Source: Laccaria trichodermophora (Eukaryota > Basidiomycota > Agaricomycetes > Agaricales > Hydnangiaceae). From it: DNA of 64,000 bases. The stretch's first letter is position 1. Each line of letters begins with the position of its first letter. The DNA is taken from contig JACTVC010000013.1 in the NCBI GenBank assembly GCA_018417955.1, forward strand, positions 1,138,633 to 1,202,632, written 5' to 3'. This document shows, piece by piece, positions 44,598 to 56,359 of this stretch. The notes below the pieces were generated by a model. The model was not told where the DNA came from. It was given only the letters and a program-made list of their open reading frames with translations, and made no database searches. A program made the translations under genes and the position numbers.

Positions 44598-47500
44598 GGA
44601 TGACTTCCCATAAGGTCTAGAAACCTAGATTATCTTCTAAATGTTTGATGGGCGGGGTTTGAAAATATATTCAGCCATCTTTCTAAACCATAAACCAAGC
44701 AGCACAGTTCTATACGAGTACAGTTAATTCTTCTTTGGTGAATGCAGATCTCGTACAGGATCTCTCCATTTGAGCTCATTCCTCTTCCACTGCGCCTCCA
44801 GTTTCAGTTGGCACAAAATCACATTAGGAGAACTAACACAGAATGCAGAGACAATGTGGTTGCATGCAATTGGGCAGTCCAAATGCGTGGTTTGAAGGTG
44901 GGTTGCATGTGTTGACTTTGTCACGTTGATGTGCTGCAACAAATACATCAGGAGGCACTGACTTGGGTCAGTAGCTCCAAATACCTCTAGTATCCTGGGT
45001 ATCTCGGTACACAAGTCCCCTAGTGCATAGTTACCGTAGTCATCCTACTAATCTCAGTAGCACCAGTAGTTTCCTGAATTCAGTACATAGCTCTACGTTG
45101 TGTGTGTTGCTCTGTGTCTACAGAAGCTACCAGGTCAACCAGGGTTCTGTAACAAAATCTAATCCTACGTTGTTGGCATTGTTTCTGATCTACGAAGGCT
45201 ACTGGTTCACAATACTCAATAGAAAGCTGGTCATTTTTTTGGAACAAAATTGCAGTAGTGATCAGAAAGCATCGTTGTATTGTGAGACAGGATATTTACA
45301 CATTCAAGCTACTAGCCTAATCATGAGCAAAAGGAAGGGTGTACCACATCTACTACCTGGTGACAAGGAGAGCAAGGGGTGGGATAGGGGGATAGGGGGA
45401 GAGAGAGACGAGGAAAGTAAGCACTGCCCGGAAATGGAGAGAGAAAGTAGGAATGGAATGAGGTGGGGTGAGGACAACGAATGCCGAACGCTGATAAGAG
45501 ATGAGGAAAGCCGATCAGAGAAGAGGAAGGTACATGCTGCCTCTAGATGAGGCGAGAAAAGGGGAAGGAGGGGGGGAGTACAACGAACAGCGACAAGAGA
45601 GGAGGAAAGTACACACTGCCTGGAGATGAGGAGAGAAAGGGAAAGGTTGATACGGCAAACACAGATGACGGAGGATGAAAGTACGCACAGAGATGCTACA
45701 CATGCTTCAGGGTAGGTGGTCAGCACTGCCTGGACGAGAAGGCAAATGGGGTATGAGTACAGCGAACGTGGACAAAGACGGATGAAAGCACGCACAAACT
45801 GGAAACGAGGAGAGAAAGGGGGGTGAGTGTGAGTATGGCCGATACAGGGTGAATGCACGCGCTGACTAGAAATGAGCAAACAAAGAGGGCCGTGAGTGCG
45901 GAGAACGTGGACGAAGAAGGAAAGGACGCACTGACTTGAGATGAGGAGGACTTGGAAAGACTTACGAGTTGGCGATGTGGTGGGGGCAAGGAAGGAAGAA
46001 CGTGTTGAGAAATTCAAAAATCAACATTGTCACATGGTGTCGGAGTTTGAACGGACTTGAATGAATTGTCGTGAAGTTCTTCAACACGAGCACATCAAGG
46101 CACATCACCACTTCCTCACCAGAACCTCCGCATCCTCTCATCGCCCGAGCCTCGCTGTCAGCAGCCCCACCGGCAGATGCATTGCCTTGGTGGTCGTCAC
46201 ATGGCCAACCTCTCTTCACGCTGACAGATCCACCTGCGACACAGTCAGCGCCTGGTCAGCGCATTGCTCATCTCACGGCCAACCAACGTACAACCTCTCC
46301 TCCTCCATTTCCCCTCCATTTCCTCCTCCGATGCACCCAAAACAATCACTGTAACCGCTCACTCTCCCTGCTCATCCTTTCGCCTTTTCCCCTCTCAACC
46401 CCTCTCGCCTGCGTTGGCCCATCCAGGTCCCAGAGCCAGCACACATATCAACCGTGTATGTGGCCTCATGGTGTATGCGTGCGACCTCTCAACCGACGAC
46501 GACATCAAGGACGACATCCATGACGCAAGGGAATGGAAGGAAGGCGGCTCGGTCTCATGGCGAGGAGAAATCAACGTCATCACAACGTTCACGTCATGTA
46601 CGGCTATAGCATGGGGGATGTGAGTTCATATCGTGCATATTCCCCCTTCTTTTGCTGGCAGTCGCTCATCGTCATCCAGCACAGTCAGGTCTACGAATGC
46701 ACAGCTGGGTGAGTCTTTCCTCCAACTTTCCTCTTTCTGTACCTCCCACATATGAATCCCATTGAACCCCACTCTCCTCCATTTCACCCTTCTCCCACCC
46801 ATCACCGGCCTGCTATTATTCGTCTTCCTCACCTTCCAATCACCTCCTTCACACCCTCCCTTGTTCCTCGTCATTCCCGCTATTTGACCACTAACGACCT
46901 TCTTTCAGCACTATCGCAGACGGTTTCTTTAGCTCAATATCATCACGGACGTTCTCGGTAGTATACCATACTCCTAGCATAACCTATTTACTTCATTCTT
47001 TGTCGTGCACCTTTATTCGGAAATTTCAGTTTCCTCCTTTCAACAACAACTGCTCTTGGCTTGAGTTGTCTAATCTACTGAAGCTACAGGTCTTTGGTGA
47101 AAGGATATTGGGACTACTGACATTTGCTGGACAGCTACTGGGGAAATGTACACGCAAAGGCCAACTACCTAAACACACTGTGGCTACTGATTGCTATGGA
47201 GAAGAACCAAAATGTACCGGCGCAACGGATTTTGGTGAGAAACTACGTATAAATTTACTGTTTCCTGATGTAAGCATACAAAACCTAGTTCACAATGAAT
47301 TTCCGGAGAGAAAAACTTGCTTATTATTCACCATTAACTTGTTAGACAAGAAAAACAAGAGAGACCTACTGTATAGTCATGGAAGACCTACTACATAAGT
47401 TGGTGCATCTCGATGTGCTACCTGATATGGACACGATGCTCAGGGATTGATCGTCGGACAATGAAAGAAGGGTTTATTCAAGCGATTTAGAACTAGAAGA

Positions 47501-47657
47501 GGGGGGGGAGGCCTCGTCTAGATTTTCATCTAGAAGAGGGTGCTCGATGACAAGCGGAGTTGAATGTTGACAGATTGCGACCCATTTGGCAGCCAGCATG
47601 GCGGCACGTCAGTTTAGAAAAATAATCTAGGTTTCTAAACCTTATGGGAAGTCATCC
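44598..47657. mobile_element. 3.06-kb element with 36-bp TIRs and AAT duplication
   Basis: Left end GGATGACTTCCCATAAGGTC (44598) and right end, complemented, GGATGACTTCCCATAAGGTT (47622-47657) match at 35 of 36 positions. AAT flanks both sides (44595-44597 and 47658-47660). A 3-bp duplication with TIRs fits PIF/Harbinger- or CACTA-like groups, but no transposase is seen inside. The interior holds a GA-rich minisatellite (about 45400-45960) and open frames without known motifs (46071-46623, 47000-47398). It is probably non-autonomous. Confidence 0.8.
45400..45965. repeat. Degenerate GA-rich minisatellite
   Basis: Diverged units of the type GAGGAAAGTACACACTGCCT recur about every 55-75 bp. The complement strand stays open for 238 codons and gives repeats of LISSQCVLSSS, which is a shadow of the repeat and not a protein call. 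The 100 bp after it (45979-46080) reappear at 60594-60712. Confidence 0.75.
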
Positions 47658-48332
47658 AATCTTGTGGGGGAATAAAAGGAAGAAAAATTTATGGTACTGC
47701 AGAGTATTTTATTAAACCTGCATGAGCTGATACATTCAAGACCTAATTAAGTATCATAAGGTGGAGTGTTGGCACCCTCTGCCTAGGTGTGTTGTCCTCT
47801 GGGGTCGGGCGTGTCACACTTCAGTGGCATGTGTCCACCTTCTTGTCGAATGTGTTGCACTTTCAAACGGTGTGTCGTTCTTGTTGTAACAGTGTTGCAC
47901 TTCATTTGAATGTGTCACTCTTCATGTGCATGTGTCATTCTTCGTATTGTAGTGTGTGGGTCATACTCTGTATATCCTCGATCACAGCTCTGGTCATTTA
48001 CCCTTTCATAAACCAATTTGTGCGAGACACAGGTATAACAAGAGGCGATGAACAAAAAACGGGCTACCACGCAGGAGTCATCGTAAGTTTTTTCTTGTGG
48101 TGTCGAAATGTTTTCAACTAGCCATGCCTTCCAGGAATCTGTGTTCTTCCTGGCAGAGATGTTGACCATTTTCCATTGGGGCTGGTTATCAGATCGTTAT
48201 GGACGCAAGCTGGTATTATTGCTAGGCCCACTTGGCCTATCGTTAACGATTCCTCCTTTGTAGGGAATAGTCCCATTCCCATAGCTGCATGTCCTTCCAT
48301 TCGTTGAGTTTCTTTCGCACATCCCTCATCCG
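47658..48332. other. Intergenic with GTGT-rich short repeats
   Basis: The tract 47800-47970 has repeated GTGTCAC/GTGTTGCAC-CTTC words and ends GGGTCATACTCT, much like 39700-39770. No gene is seen. Confidence 0.5.
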
Positions 48333-49790
48333 TCAAAGATCCCCAGTATATTCCACACTCTGGAATCCATGGTATACCCACCAAAAGAGACCCCCAGCGG
48401 TGTACTGGGTAACAGAGTAGCAGGTGGAACCTTTGGGAATAGGGACATTTGAATGTGTGAGAATGGCGGAGGGGATCAGGATTGTTGAGCCAGGAGGAAA
48501 TTCGATTACCTGCCCTGCTTCCCAGAGAACAAGGTGGCCACCCTCTTTCGAATCATACCTGCCTGGTCCATAGATGGAGCAAATTTCAAAGGGAAGGTTG
48601 TTGAAGTCCTTGTGTTGATTACAACAAGTCCTGGCGCCAAAGTTTACGGCCGTGGATGACCAAACACTGTTGTGGAAATTTCGCTGAAGATTACAGTCGT
48701 GTTGCAACAGAGCGTTGAGATGGTCCACATAATATCCGTGTAGCTGCATCCATGTGGCAAACACACCTAGCTTATATTCAATCGGGGGTAATAAAAGAAT
48801 GGGGTTTACTCGAAGCGAGGCCTGCGACTTTTTGAACAGATTCATTGGAAATAAGTTTTGACAAGGCAGTGATGTTGGTGTCATTGTGACAAAGGTTCCC
48901 GGGTTTCTGCTGGGGTTAGATAGGTATGTAACAGTATGAATAGGACATACCGTCTGGCCTCTGCCTAAGAGATCCCAATCGCCATTGCTGGGAAGTTTCC
49001 CCCACGATGTTTCCTCGCCTTCTTTGGAAAGTTGCATTCGGAGCACGCCTGCTCAATCGCCTGCGTAATTTTGTCGTTAACGGTGTCCCACGGGTTGTGG
49101 CTTGGTCGACCGGCTAAAACAGCGATGACACGGGCTAGTTTATCAAGGATGGGGGTGGGCGTTCTGATGCAACTGTGAGCTGGGGCCAAACAGGAATGTA
49201 AAGTAACTTACATGCCATCCCACTCAATTAAGCGGAAGCTAAACTTTGAGTCCTTACCCACCAGCTCCTCCAAGGTATAATCCTTCTTTGGCTTCCGTTC
49301 CCTGACGCCGACATATGCAGTCGATGCCATGTCGGTTTTCTTGATAGAGATGTTGGTCTTAACGGGGTTGGAGGGCATGACGTGTTTATGGAGGGAGATT
49401 CCCTGTGTGGTGCGTAGCCCATCTCGTATGCTTTGGCTTGCCGATGCTTTGTTCGATTCTTGTGCGACCTTTTCTTCTTCCTGAATGAGGCTTTGGAGAT
49501 CTCATGCGCCGCCAAGTTGGTGGGTACCACTTGACTCGTAGTGGGGATGTGAGTAGGGGGGTTCGTGGCTGAGGGCAGATCAGGTGAGAGACACTGCGTG
49601 GTGGAGCTGGGGTTGGGGATGAAGGTAAGGAGGAGAAAGGGGAGGACGGGGGAGAGGAGAAAAGAGAGGAGAAAGGAGAAGCCATGTCGTCTTCAGGGAG
49701 AGTTCATCAGCTTCATCAGCAACGGCAGCATCCATGGGTTCGCAGGTGTTGTCCAGGAGGAGAACGTGACTCCTGAGCGCGTCTGAATGT
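48333..49790 (-). pseudogene. Decayed TET/JBP-like 2-oxoglutarate dioxygenase gene
   Basis: The C-terminal part has the double-stranded beta-helix signature: NQHKDFNNL (HxD), GGHLVLWEAGQVIEFPPGST, then ILTHSNVPIPKGSTCYSVTQ with the distal His, and GGLFWWVYHG. The N-terminal part has YTLEELVGKDSKFSFRLIEW and ARKHRGGNFPAMAIGIS. This layout fits the agaric TET/JBP-like family linked with transposons, which oxidises 5-methylcytosine in the characterised members. Decay signs: a lost base near 48972 turns SYGRGQT into a TAG stop, a second frame change lies near 48780, and the position usually holding Arg before YS-TQY is Cys. The reading frame also changes near 49430. The active gene was probably several exons on the minus strand. 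Confidence 0.7.
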
Positions 49791-49799
49791 AAATCATGA

Positions 49800-50328
49800 A
49801 GGTTATTAGATTAATATAGAGGAGGTGGTCGAAGACTCACCCAGCCACTCAAACCGGCTGCGACAGGTTCTGCAGATTTGAAAGTCATCAGTATCAGTGG
49901 TAATTTTTGTGGCCACACATATTCCCAACCAGACGCGCTTGGACTCCCGTGCCATGAGGATCCACAACGCGTCTTTTGGAAGGAGTAACGTGAGGCAAAA
50001 AGAAAGTAAACTCACCATGATGTATCTTGGCCATAAGTAATCTACAAGATGGTGGGTCGTCAGTTTGTAGAGAAAGTTTGAAGCCGTTGACATGTTGATC
50101 CATAAAGACATAGGGTGGCAAGCCGCATGGCCCACTACGCCCCATTTCAACTGTGGGTTTTGAAACTGTTTATACTTATAATAATGTTGCTTGTCGCTTG
50201 GCGGCCTTGGCCTTCAGTACATACACCTTGCTTTATTCCTCTTTATTCAACTACATAATAAATTCTTTTATTTTTGTTTCTTCCCAAGAGCTCCATTGGA
50301 GCATTGAATATCTAGCTTGTGCAAGGCG
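49800..50328. other. Spacer upstream of the TET-like gene
   Basis: Minus-strand frames continue here (GLPPYVFMDQHVNGFKLSLQ near 50120), which may be a 5' exon of the TET-like gene or part of another element. I cannot decide. Confidence 0.35.
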
Positions 50329-51123
50329 AGGACCCTGGAAATTCATGTTGAATCCCTGATCCAAAAATCGGTAAATTTGGCGATTTTCCTCCAGACAGAA
50401 TTTTCAAAAATTCCTCCAGATGTGGGATCAGACATAGATTTTTCCTAAAGTTTATCCAGACATTACCTCAGGCAGAGTCTACACTGGGTTAATTTTTTTT
50501 CTGTGAAGCAAGACTCCTGGCGCCCCCCACGACATTATATTTCGACGTAATACAGCAGTATCTAAGCTTCCTCATCGTCCGTTCCCATTTCAATATCATT
50601 AGTACTGGCCTTTTCTTCCCACTCAACGCTTTAACCGCCGACTTTACATCCCCTCGATGCGAGTTGAAAATTTTGAAAATTTCATGGTCTTGATGGGGTA
50701 CTCAAGAAGCTCCTTGACAGTGATGTTGTCATCAGGTAGAAGCGAGCGTGCCCAGTTCTTGGGTATTTCCAGGTGGCTGTCGCAATAGTAGACAATCAGT
50801 TCTTGAGGCGGATTCAACGTCGGATACACTTTACCGATCCATTCCAGCTCGTCTAGGGGTGCTGGATTATTGATGGTAATGTCTTCATTCTTACATTGGG
50901 TAGGACGTTGGATACAAGTATCTTCGTGTTAATTACTGAACCAAGGCACCGCACGAGCACTCAAAAAGATTCACTTTTGTCGAATTTTTATCCGGACATA
51001 TAACTCAGGGATTTTCTAAAATTTCTTCAATTTTCCTCTGGATAGGCCTGAGGCCTATCCAGATTTTTTTCAAATTTTCCTCTGGATACGGATCAGGGAT
51101 TTGACATGAATTTCCAGGGTCCT
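50329..51123. mobile_element. hAT-type non-autonomous element, 795 bp
   Basis: Imperfect 34-bp TIRs begin AGGACCCTGGAAATTCATGT and differ at two positions. They are flanked by the identical 8-bp GCAAGGCG at 50321-50328 and 51124-51131, the duplication length typical of hAT elements. Inside, a minus-strand frame at 50644-50829 (ELIVYYCDSHLEIPKNWARS) looks like a piece of a host or other element's protein. A strong hairpin (CTGGATAGGCCT/AGGCCTATCCAG) lies near 51038-51063. Confidence 0.88.
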
Positions 51124-51540
51124 GCAAGGCGGCCGCTGTGTCGGAAATTTCCCTGGCGCCTAATAAGGGTTATTAGGCACCCAAGGCACCCCTAACCTTA
51201 GTCTCGTTCCCAACGTTATAGGGCAGGATGAACTAGGATGAAGCACTTTGCAGGAGGGGAGATAAGATCCCATCAGTGGACTCTAAAGTCGGAGGCAAAA
51301 AAAAGATAAAATTCACGTGCAACATCCTGCCTCTGCTGCACTGTTCAAAGGTGGAGAGATCACAAGGTGATGGTAGCAGCAACAAGGGGTCGCCGAAGCA
51401 AGGCGAGCCCCAAAATTTATAGGCTGGGGAGTGTAGGCTACTTACACTACACATACAAATGTCCAATGTCAATACAAGGACAATATAGCAGTACTTTACA
51501 GTGCCCCACCTATTCCTGCAGGAATCCTGTAGGAATCCTG

Positions 51541-51904
51541 TCATTCCAGTGGAATTCCAGTGGAATCCACAGCAGATGTGTACCTCCTCCAGGAGTGCTT
51601 TGTGCTGAGCTCGAAACTCGACTGCCTGAGCCTCGTCAAGACCTTCAGGAGTCGATTCTCGGACTGCTTGTTCACCAGACTGAGTGTCTGGCTGTTGGTT
51701 AGCCTCTCTGTCTTTCTTTTGCTGCTCCAGACATTGGGTAAGTTGCTGAAGGTAGTCCTCGCCTTTGGCTGGAGAAGCACCTGCATCTTGAAGACATTTG
51801 GTGAACTCCAAAAGGGGTAATCGCCCTTCCACAATGTTGGAAACGACACCCTCAAGGGCTTGAGCACATTGCCAGGTTGCTTCAGCAGTAACATCGGTCA
51901 TCAA
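51541..51904 (-). other. Coding fragment, transposon-associated type, unknown
   Basis: From about 51900 the minus strand reads ALEGVVSNIVEGRLPLLEFT and LQQLTQCLEQQKKDREANQQ, ending near ALLEEV. It is a helical, Gln-rich segment like the N-terminus of proteins found in agaric mobile elements. A stretch of palindromic CCAGTGGAATTCC words follows. The piece is not a full gene. Confidence 0.4.
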
Positions 51905-53062
51905 GAGGAAATGTCAGATGAGGGGGTCAAGGGTGAGGTGTGACTTAGGAAAGGAGGTTGGATGGCGAGGGAAGCGAGCAGTATGCCAAAGAAAATCTGA
52001 AGAGATTCTGTGAGAGGCACAATACATGAGTATTGAGCTGAATGAGGCCTTACAATGCTTCTTACAATCTAGCAGACAAAGTCTGAACTAGAGGGATGTA
52101 AGAATGAGAACGATGCTCAATATGACGAAAGCCTCACCAAATGTGCAGTGATTGGAGAGCATTTGTAGTAAACGATGGGCAGAGCCTAGGTGCAGAGATC
52201 ACTGACATTTGGATGAGTATGCGGCACATAAAAAAGAGAGTGCAGAGCGCTTACCTGTACTGTGTAGATGTGGTCTGAGAGAGAGGGCCAGCACAGGAGA
52301 GGGAAGTGACACCGATGACTTCTCCTAACCCAGCATCTGCCAAACCTTGGCACTGAGTCAGGGATCAATGTCGCAACCATGGTTGATGAGTGGGGCTCAA
52401 GGGGAAAAGACTCTGCAGAGCTGAATCTTTTCCTGGTGGAGTTTGAGTTGGCGCAGAGGCCTATGAAATGCCTCCTTACCCTTGGAACCCACCATTACGA
52501 CGACCCTATAACAGGTTGTGTGCTTGTGTTTTCTTTGCTTTTTTTGCCTCCAACTTTAAACTCTGCAGGCTGTCGGACCGCCAGACCTCTCTACACATCT
52601 GGAGCCGAGATTACCCTAACCTAATAATGGCTTACAACGTTGCAGTTATTTTATTAAGTTTTGGGTTAACTTGATAAGATCAGATTATCAGGCCTGATAA
52701 GGTTATCCAAATTATAAATAGTCACAGTCTAGACTTAACAATGTTACATGGCAAATTAAAATGCAACAAGTAAGGATTGAACCAAAAACCTCAGAGCTCA
52801 TGCAATCCTCATGTGAAGACTACAAATTTGTAGTCACAACATACCACTACACTACAAAGACATATAAGAAACTTCCCAAGGCTGTCCATATATCTAGTAT
52901 TCAAGCCTACCTTACAACAGCATTATCTTTACTCTCTGTATGGAATTTGGTATCATTTTAACCTGAACATGATCAAAAGGATACAGGTAACCTTATAAGA
53001 CACACAAAAAATCAATAATTGGTTCATAGCCTTGACCTGGCTGCAGAGGCAATTGGAGCCTA
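51905..53062. other. Non-coding, repeat-derived
   Basis: No gene is seen. Near 52770-52800 the complement has GGTTTTTGGTTCAATCC, a B-box-like word that could come from a tRNA-derived SINE. The support is thin. Confidence 0.3.
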
Positions 53063-53418
53063 CTGTGCCATTTCGATCAATTCGGCAGTAACATGTAATG
53101 GCCCCTCCCAAATCGCCAAAATGTAACAGAGGTAACAGTCATTTTGGCCAAGTGCTGAATCCATTAAAAAAATCGTAAAAAAGGCTTTGAAAATCGCCAA
53201 AAAAATCATTAAAAAAATCTCCTGGTTTCGTAGCGCTTTGAGTTAAAAAATTGTAAACCTGTCCATACTTGTGAAATGGATAAGGTTACCTATAAAATTC
53301 TCCTCTATCTGCCAAAAAAAAATCTATGTAACGGTCATCTCCCCCATGTACCGAAATCAAAATTTCAGCAGGCATGTAACGTGTAACATGGCCTGCCAAA
53401 TTGATTGAAATGGCACAG
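53063..53418. mobile_element. mariner-type MITE, 356 bp
   Basis: The ends CTGTGCCATTTCGATCAATT (left) and, complemented, CTGTGCCATTTCAATCAATT (right) are near-perfect inverted repeats. Each is flanked by TA (53061-53062 and 53419-53420), the insertion target of Tc1/mariner elements. The inside is A-rich with no coding frame. Confidence 0.8.
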
Positions 53419-54052
53419 TATGTTACGAGGCTGGACTAATCTTATCAGACCCAATTTGCCTTATCACACCTTACCAGAGATCATCAAGCTTGTAATGTGG
53501 AAATAATCATTACATCAGATGTCTGGTTGCCTTGTAAGGCAACTGCCCCCCAGACTTTCCTGGCATCATCTTGTCAGGTTTGCCAAGGGCTGGCAAGGGT
53601 TGGATTCACTTTGGCAAGGCCTGATTATGTCGGTGATCAATATTGCAAGGCTGGAGCCTTATCAGGTGCCTGGGAAATTTCTGACATGTTCGTCGCCCAG
53701 CCTTCGGCCGGCTCCTCGCAGCGGCATGCCATGTTTGCAAAAGAGTGCATCCCAATCTTTAATACTTTATGAGGGCAAAAAAAAATCAAATGTTTACAAA
53801 AATTGATCTTGTCACACCCAATGACGCACTAGAGAGAGTGAACAGATTACACAAAAATTATGATGATGCTTATTCATGGCTAACTACCTGATGTACAAAA
53901 TGGTTTGGTATGACAATCAGACTCCAGAGAATGGCAAATATTCAAATTCAAATAAAAAGGAGAGGTGCACATGTGATCTCCATTCACATGACTGTCCATG
54001 TGAGCAAAGTTTTTTTCGAGGTCATACCACAAGACCCACCAGGCTCCAAAAT
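53419..54052. other. Non-coding spacer
   Basis: A small palindrome (GTTGCCTTGTAAGGCAAC) lies near 53527-53545. No gene is seen. Confidence 0.3.
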
Positions 54053-55937
54053 GCAGCCACTTGTATTGCTCGATGAGTCTCTTCATACTATTAGCAGTAT
54101 GACAAATAATATGATGTGATCATTGATGGGATGGACAAATAAACAAAACTAAGACTCAAGCTCGCAATAGAGTAGACTTGCGACCAGTCCTTAGGTGGTG
54201 ATTGTTTGTAATTTGTTGTGGTATTGTTGTTGTGGCAAACATATGGTGGAGTGTGAAAAGGAGGATCACCACCTAAGGACTGGGAGTAATGGATGCATTT
54301 TTAGAGGAACCCCCCTAGTGTGATGCTGACTTGGCGAAATTTCACATTTTGACTCAACAACTTCATTGCAACCTTCAATTTCTTTCTACAAATCCCTTTT
54401 TACAGCATTACTCTATTGTACCTTTCGTTACAGTTGGAGCTGATTGGAATAGGTTTGTAGAATACAAAAATTTGACTAAAAATTGAACCTTACTACCATG
54501 ACTGGATAGTGTGTGCTCGAAATCACATTTACAAATTCGCAAGCACCATTGCTGAAGTGCTGATTTCACAGTTTCGTTTACTACCCTGGTCTTCATTGCT
54601 GTAGCCTTGGGTTGGTTGACCCTAGGAGCTGGGTGGGTGCAATCAAGCAGTGTTGGATCACATAGATCACAACAAGGAACAATTGGATCTGCAAGGAATG
54701 TAAGTAATCAAACAAAATCGTTGTTGTTCTCTCAACTGATGTGGCATATCATTTCCATAGGTAGTTGTCAACATTCCTTGTCGACACATGCGCTTTGCAC
54801 TCTGCACGAGGCTAAAAAGGCCAGGCTCGTCCAGCGATTGTAACAAGCAATACATTCTCCTTCAAAAAAATTTCAGTGCAGAAACCATCAAACGATCCTC
54901 GCTGCATGCCATGCCAAATCACGTAGCCTTTTGGTGCTTGTGGGTATAGAGGAGGTGATCACCGAAGTGGTGAGGATCATCGAGGATCTTGAATATGGTA
55001 TTGTTGACCCAACCTTGGCCAGATTAGGTGCAGAAGATGTTGCATTGGATATGGATGATACATTTGTATATGGGGATGACAATTGGTCAGATAGCTCAGG
55101 TGAAGGAAGTGTGGATGGGGTAGATGAAGAGGAATGAGCTACATACATTGTAGGATTGTATGAATTTTCACCAAGTCCCGCATGACAAAGCGTGACCTTA
55201 CTAAAAGTGAACCATTGCTCCCAGCCGTTACCTGTAGATGATCAGTGGAGTTCAAAGGTAATGGCTTGTCAGGAGCCTAGCGATAGAGTGGCTGCTGGAA
55301 AGGTTGCGCGGGGAACTCCAAAATCATTGATTAACCCTAATGTTGGGTCCCAACCAATGCCTTTTTGTGCCTGCATGACAGGTCCTCATACATTGGAGTA
55401 CAGAACTGTGCTGCAGTAGGCCACCATAGCATACTTGTCATACTCCAACTTTAAATGACATGTTAAGTTCAATATATACATAGCAGAGGAATCAATGCCC
55501 TGTGGCCATGTACAGTTCATGGTGCCTGTTATAGGCCTCTTCCACCTCAAAATGAATCTTCATCCAAAGAAAGGAATTGGGTCCAAATGACTTAATAGCA
55601 CACATCTGTTGGCCAAAGGAAGGATGCATTCTAGAGATATAGCCATACTTAGAAAAATGATACCAGAAGACGGTGTAGATGATGTGCTCAAAGCACCTGT
55701 AGATTACATAGGTGTAAACAGTGTTGGTGACCAAAATGTGACACCTTGCAGATTGGGACCCAACACAAGGGTTAATCAATGATCTCCGAATTCCCTGCAC
55801 AACCTTTCCGGCAGCTGCTCTATTGCGAGCTCGAGTCTTAGTTTTGTTTATTTGTCCATCCCATCAATGATCACATTATATTATTTGTCATACTGCTAAT
55901 AGTATGAAGAGACTCATCGAGCGATACAAGTGGCTGC
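54053..55937. mobile_element. Inverted-arm element with an insertion in its left arm
   Basis: The right arm 55751-55937 is complementary to two separate left blocks, 54053-54173 and 55282-55352. These were contiguous before about 1.1 kb (54174-55281) was inserted. The words AATAGAGT (54166-54173) and GATAGAGT (55282-55289) flank that insertion and may be its target duplication. The insertion has no obvious TIR. It contains an acidic open end (MDDTFVYGDDNWSDSSGEG, plus strand, stop near 55137) that may be the tail of a lost gene. Confidence 0.7.
54183..54283. mobile_element. 101-bp foldback element
   Basis: Perfect 19-bp inverted ends, CCAGTCCTTAGGTGGTGAT at 54183 and the complement at 54265-54283, enclose a T/G-rich loop of 63 bp. 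It may be a very small MITE. No clear target duplication is seen. Confidence 0.7.
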
Positions 55938-56359
55938 TTTTAGAAGCCTGAAGACCCACTACTAATGTAGCGGGAATATTGTGATCAACATGTGACTTTC
56001 CAAATTACATAGCTCTTTCCCAATCCTACCGCTGGCAACGAAGAACAGGCCCAACATCAGAGCACTTCCCCCACATTTGTGGTCAGGCAAGGGTGGGAGT
56101 CCATGGTGGCAGAGCAAGATTAAGGCACGTTTTCATCATAAACTCACCTTTCTTTGTTATAGGTTTATCCAAGGCTTTGGTCTGTGCCTTTTGCTCACTA
56201 TGCCAAGTATATGAACTTCATGGTATGTCCTTGTTCTGTCCTATCCTGTCCTATCCAGTGTGTTTTGTACTTAGGGTTTGTGGGGCCAGCGCACTGCACA
56301 CTTCGTCAGATCATAGCCTACTCCTCACACAACCTTCAAGCTTTAGTCTGAGTCCAAAC
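55938..56359. other. Non-coding spacer
   Basis: Nothing supported is seen in this stretch. Confidence 0.3.

Noticed and set aside
45304..46017. 237-codon Ser/Leu-rich minus-strand frame
   Set aside because: It follows the minisatellite period and shows no domain, so I treat it as repeat sequence.
44598..47657. Autonomous PIF/Harbinger or CACTA element
   Set aside because: The ends and 3-bp duplication would fit, but no transposase motif is found inside.
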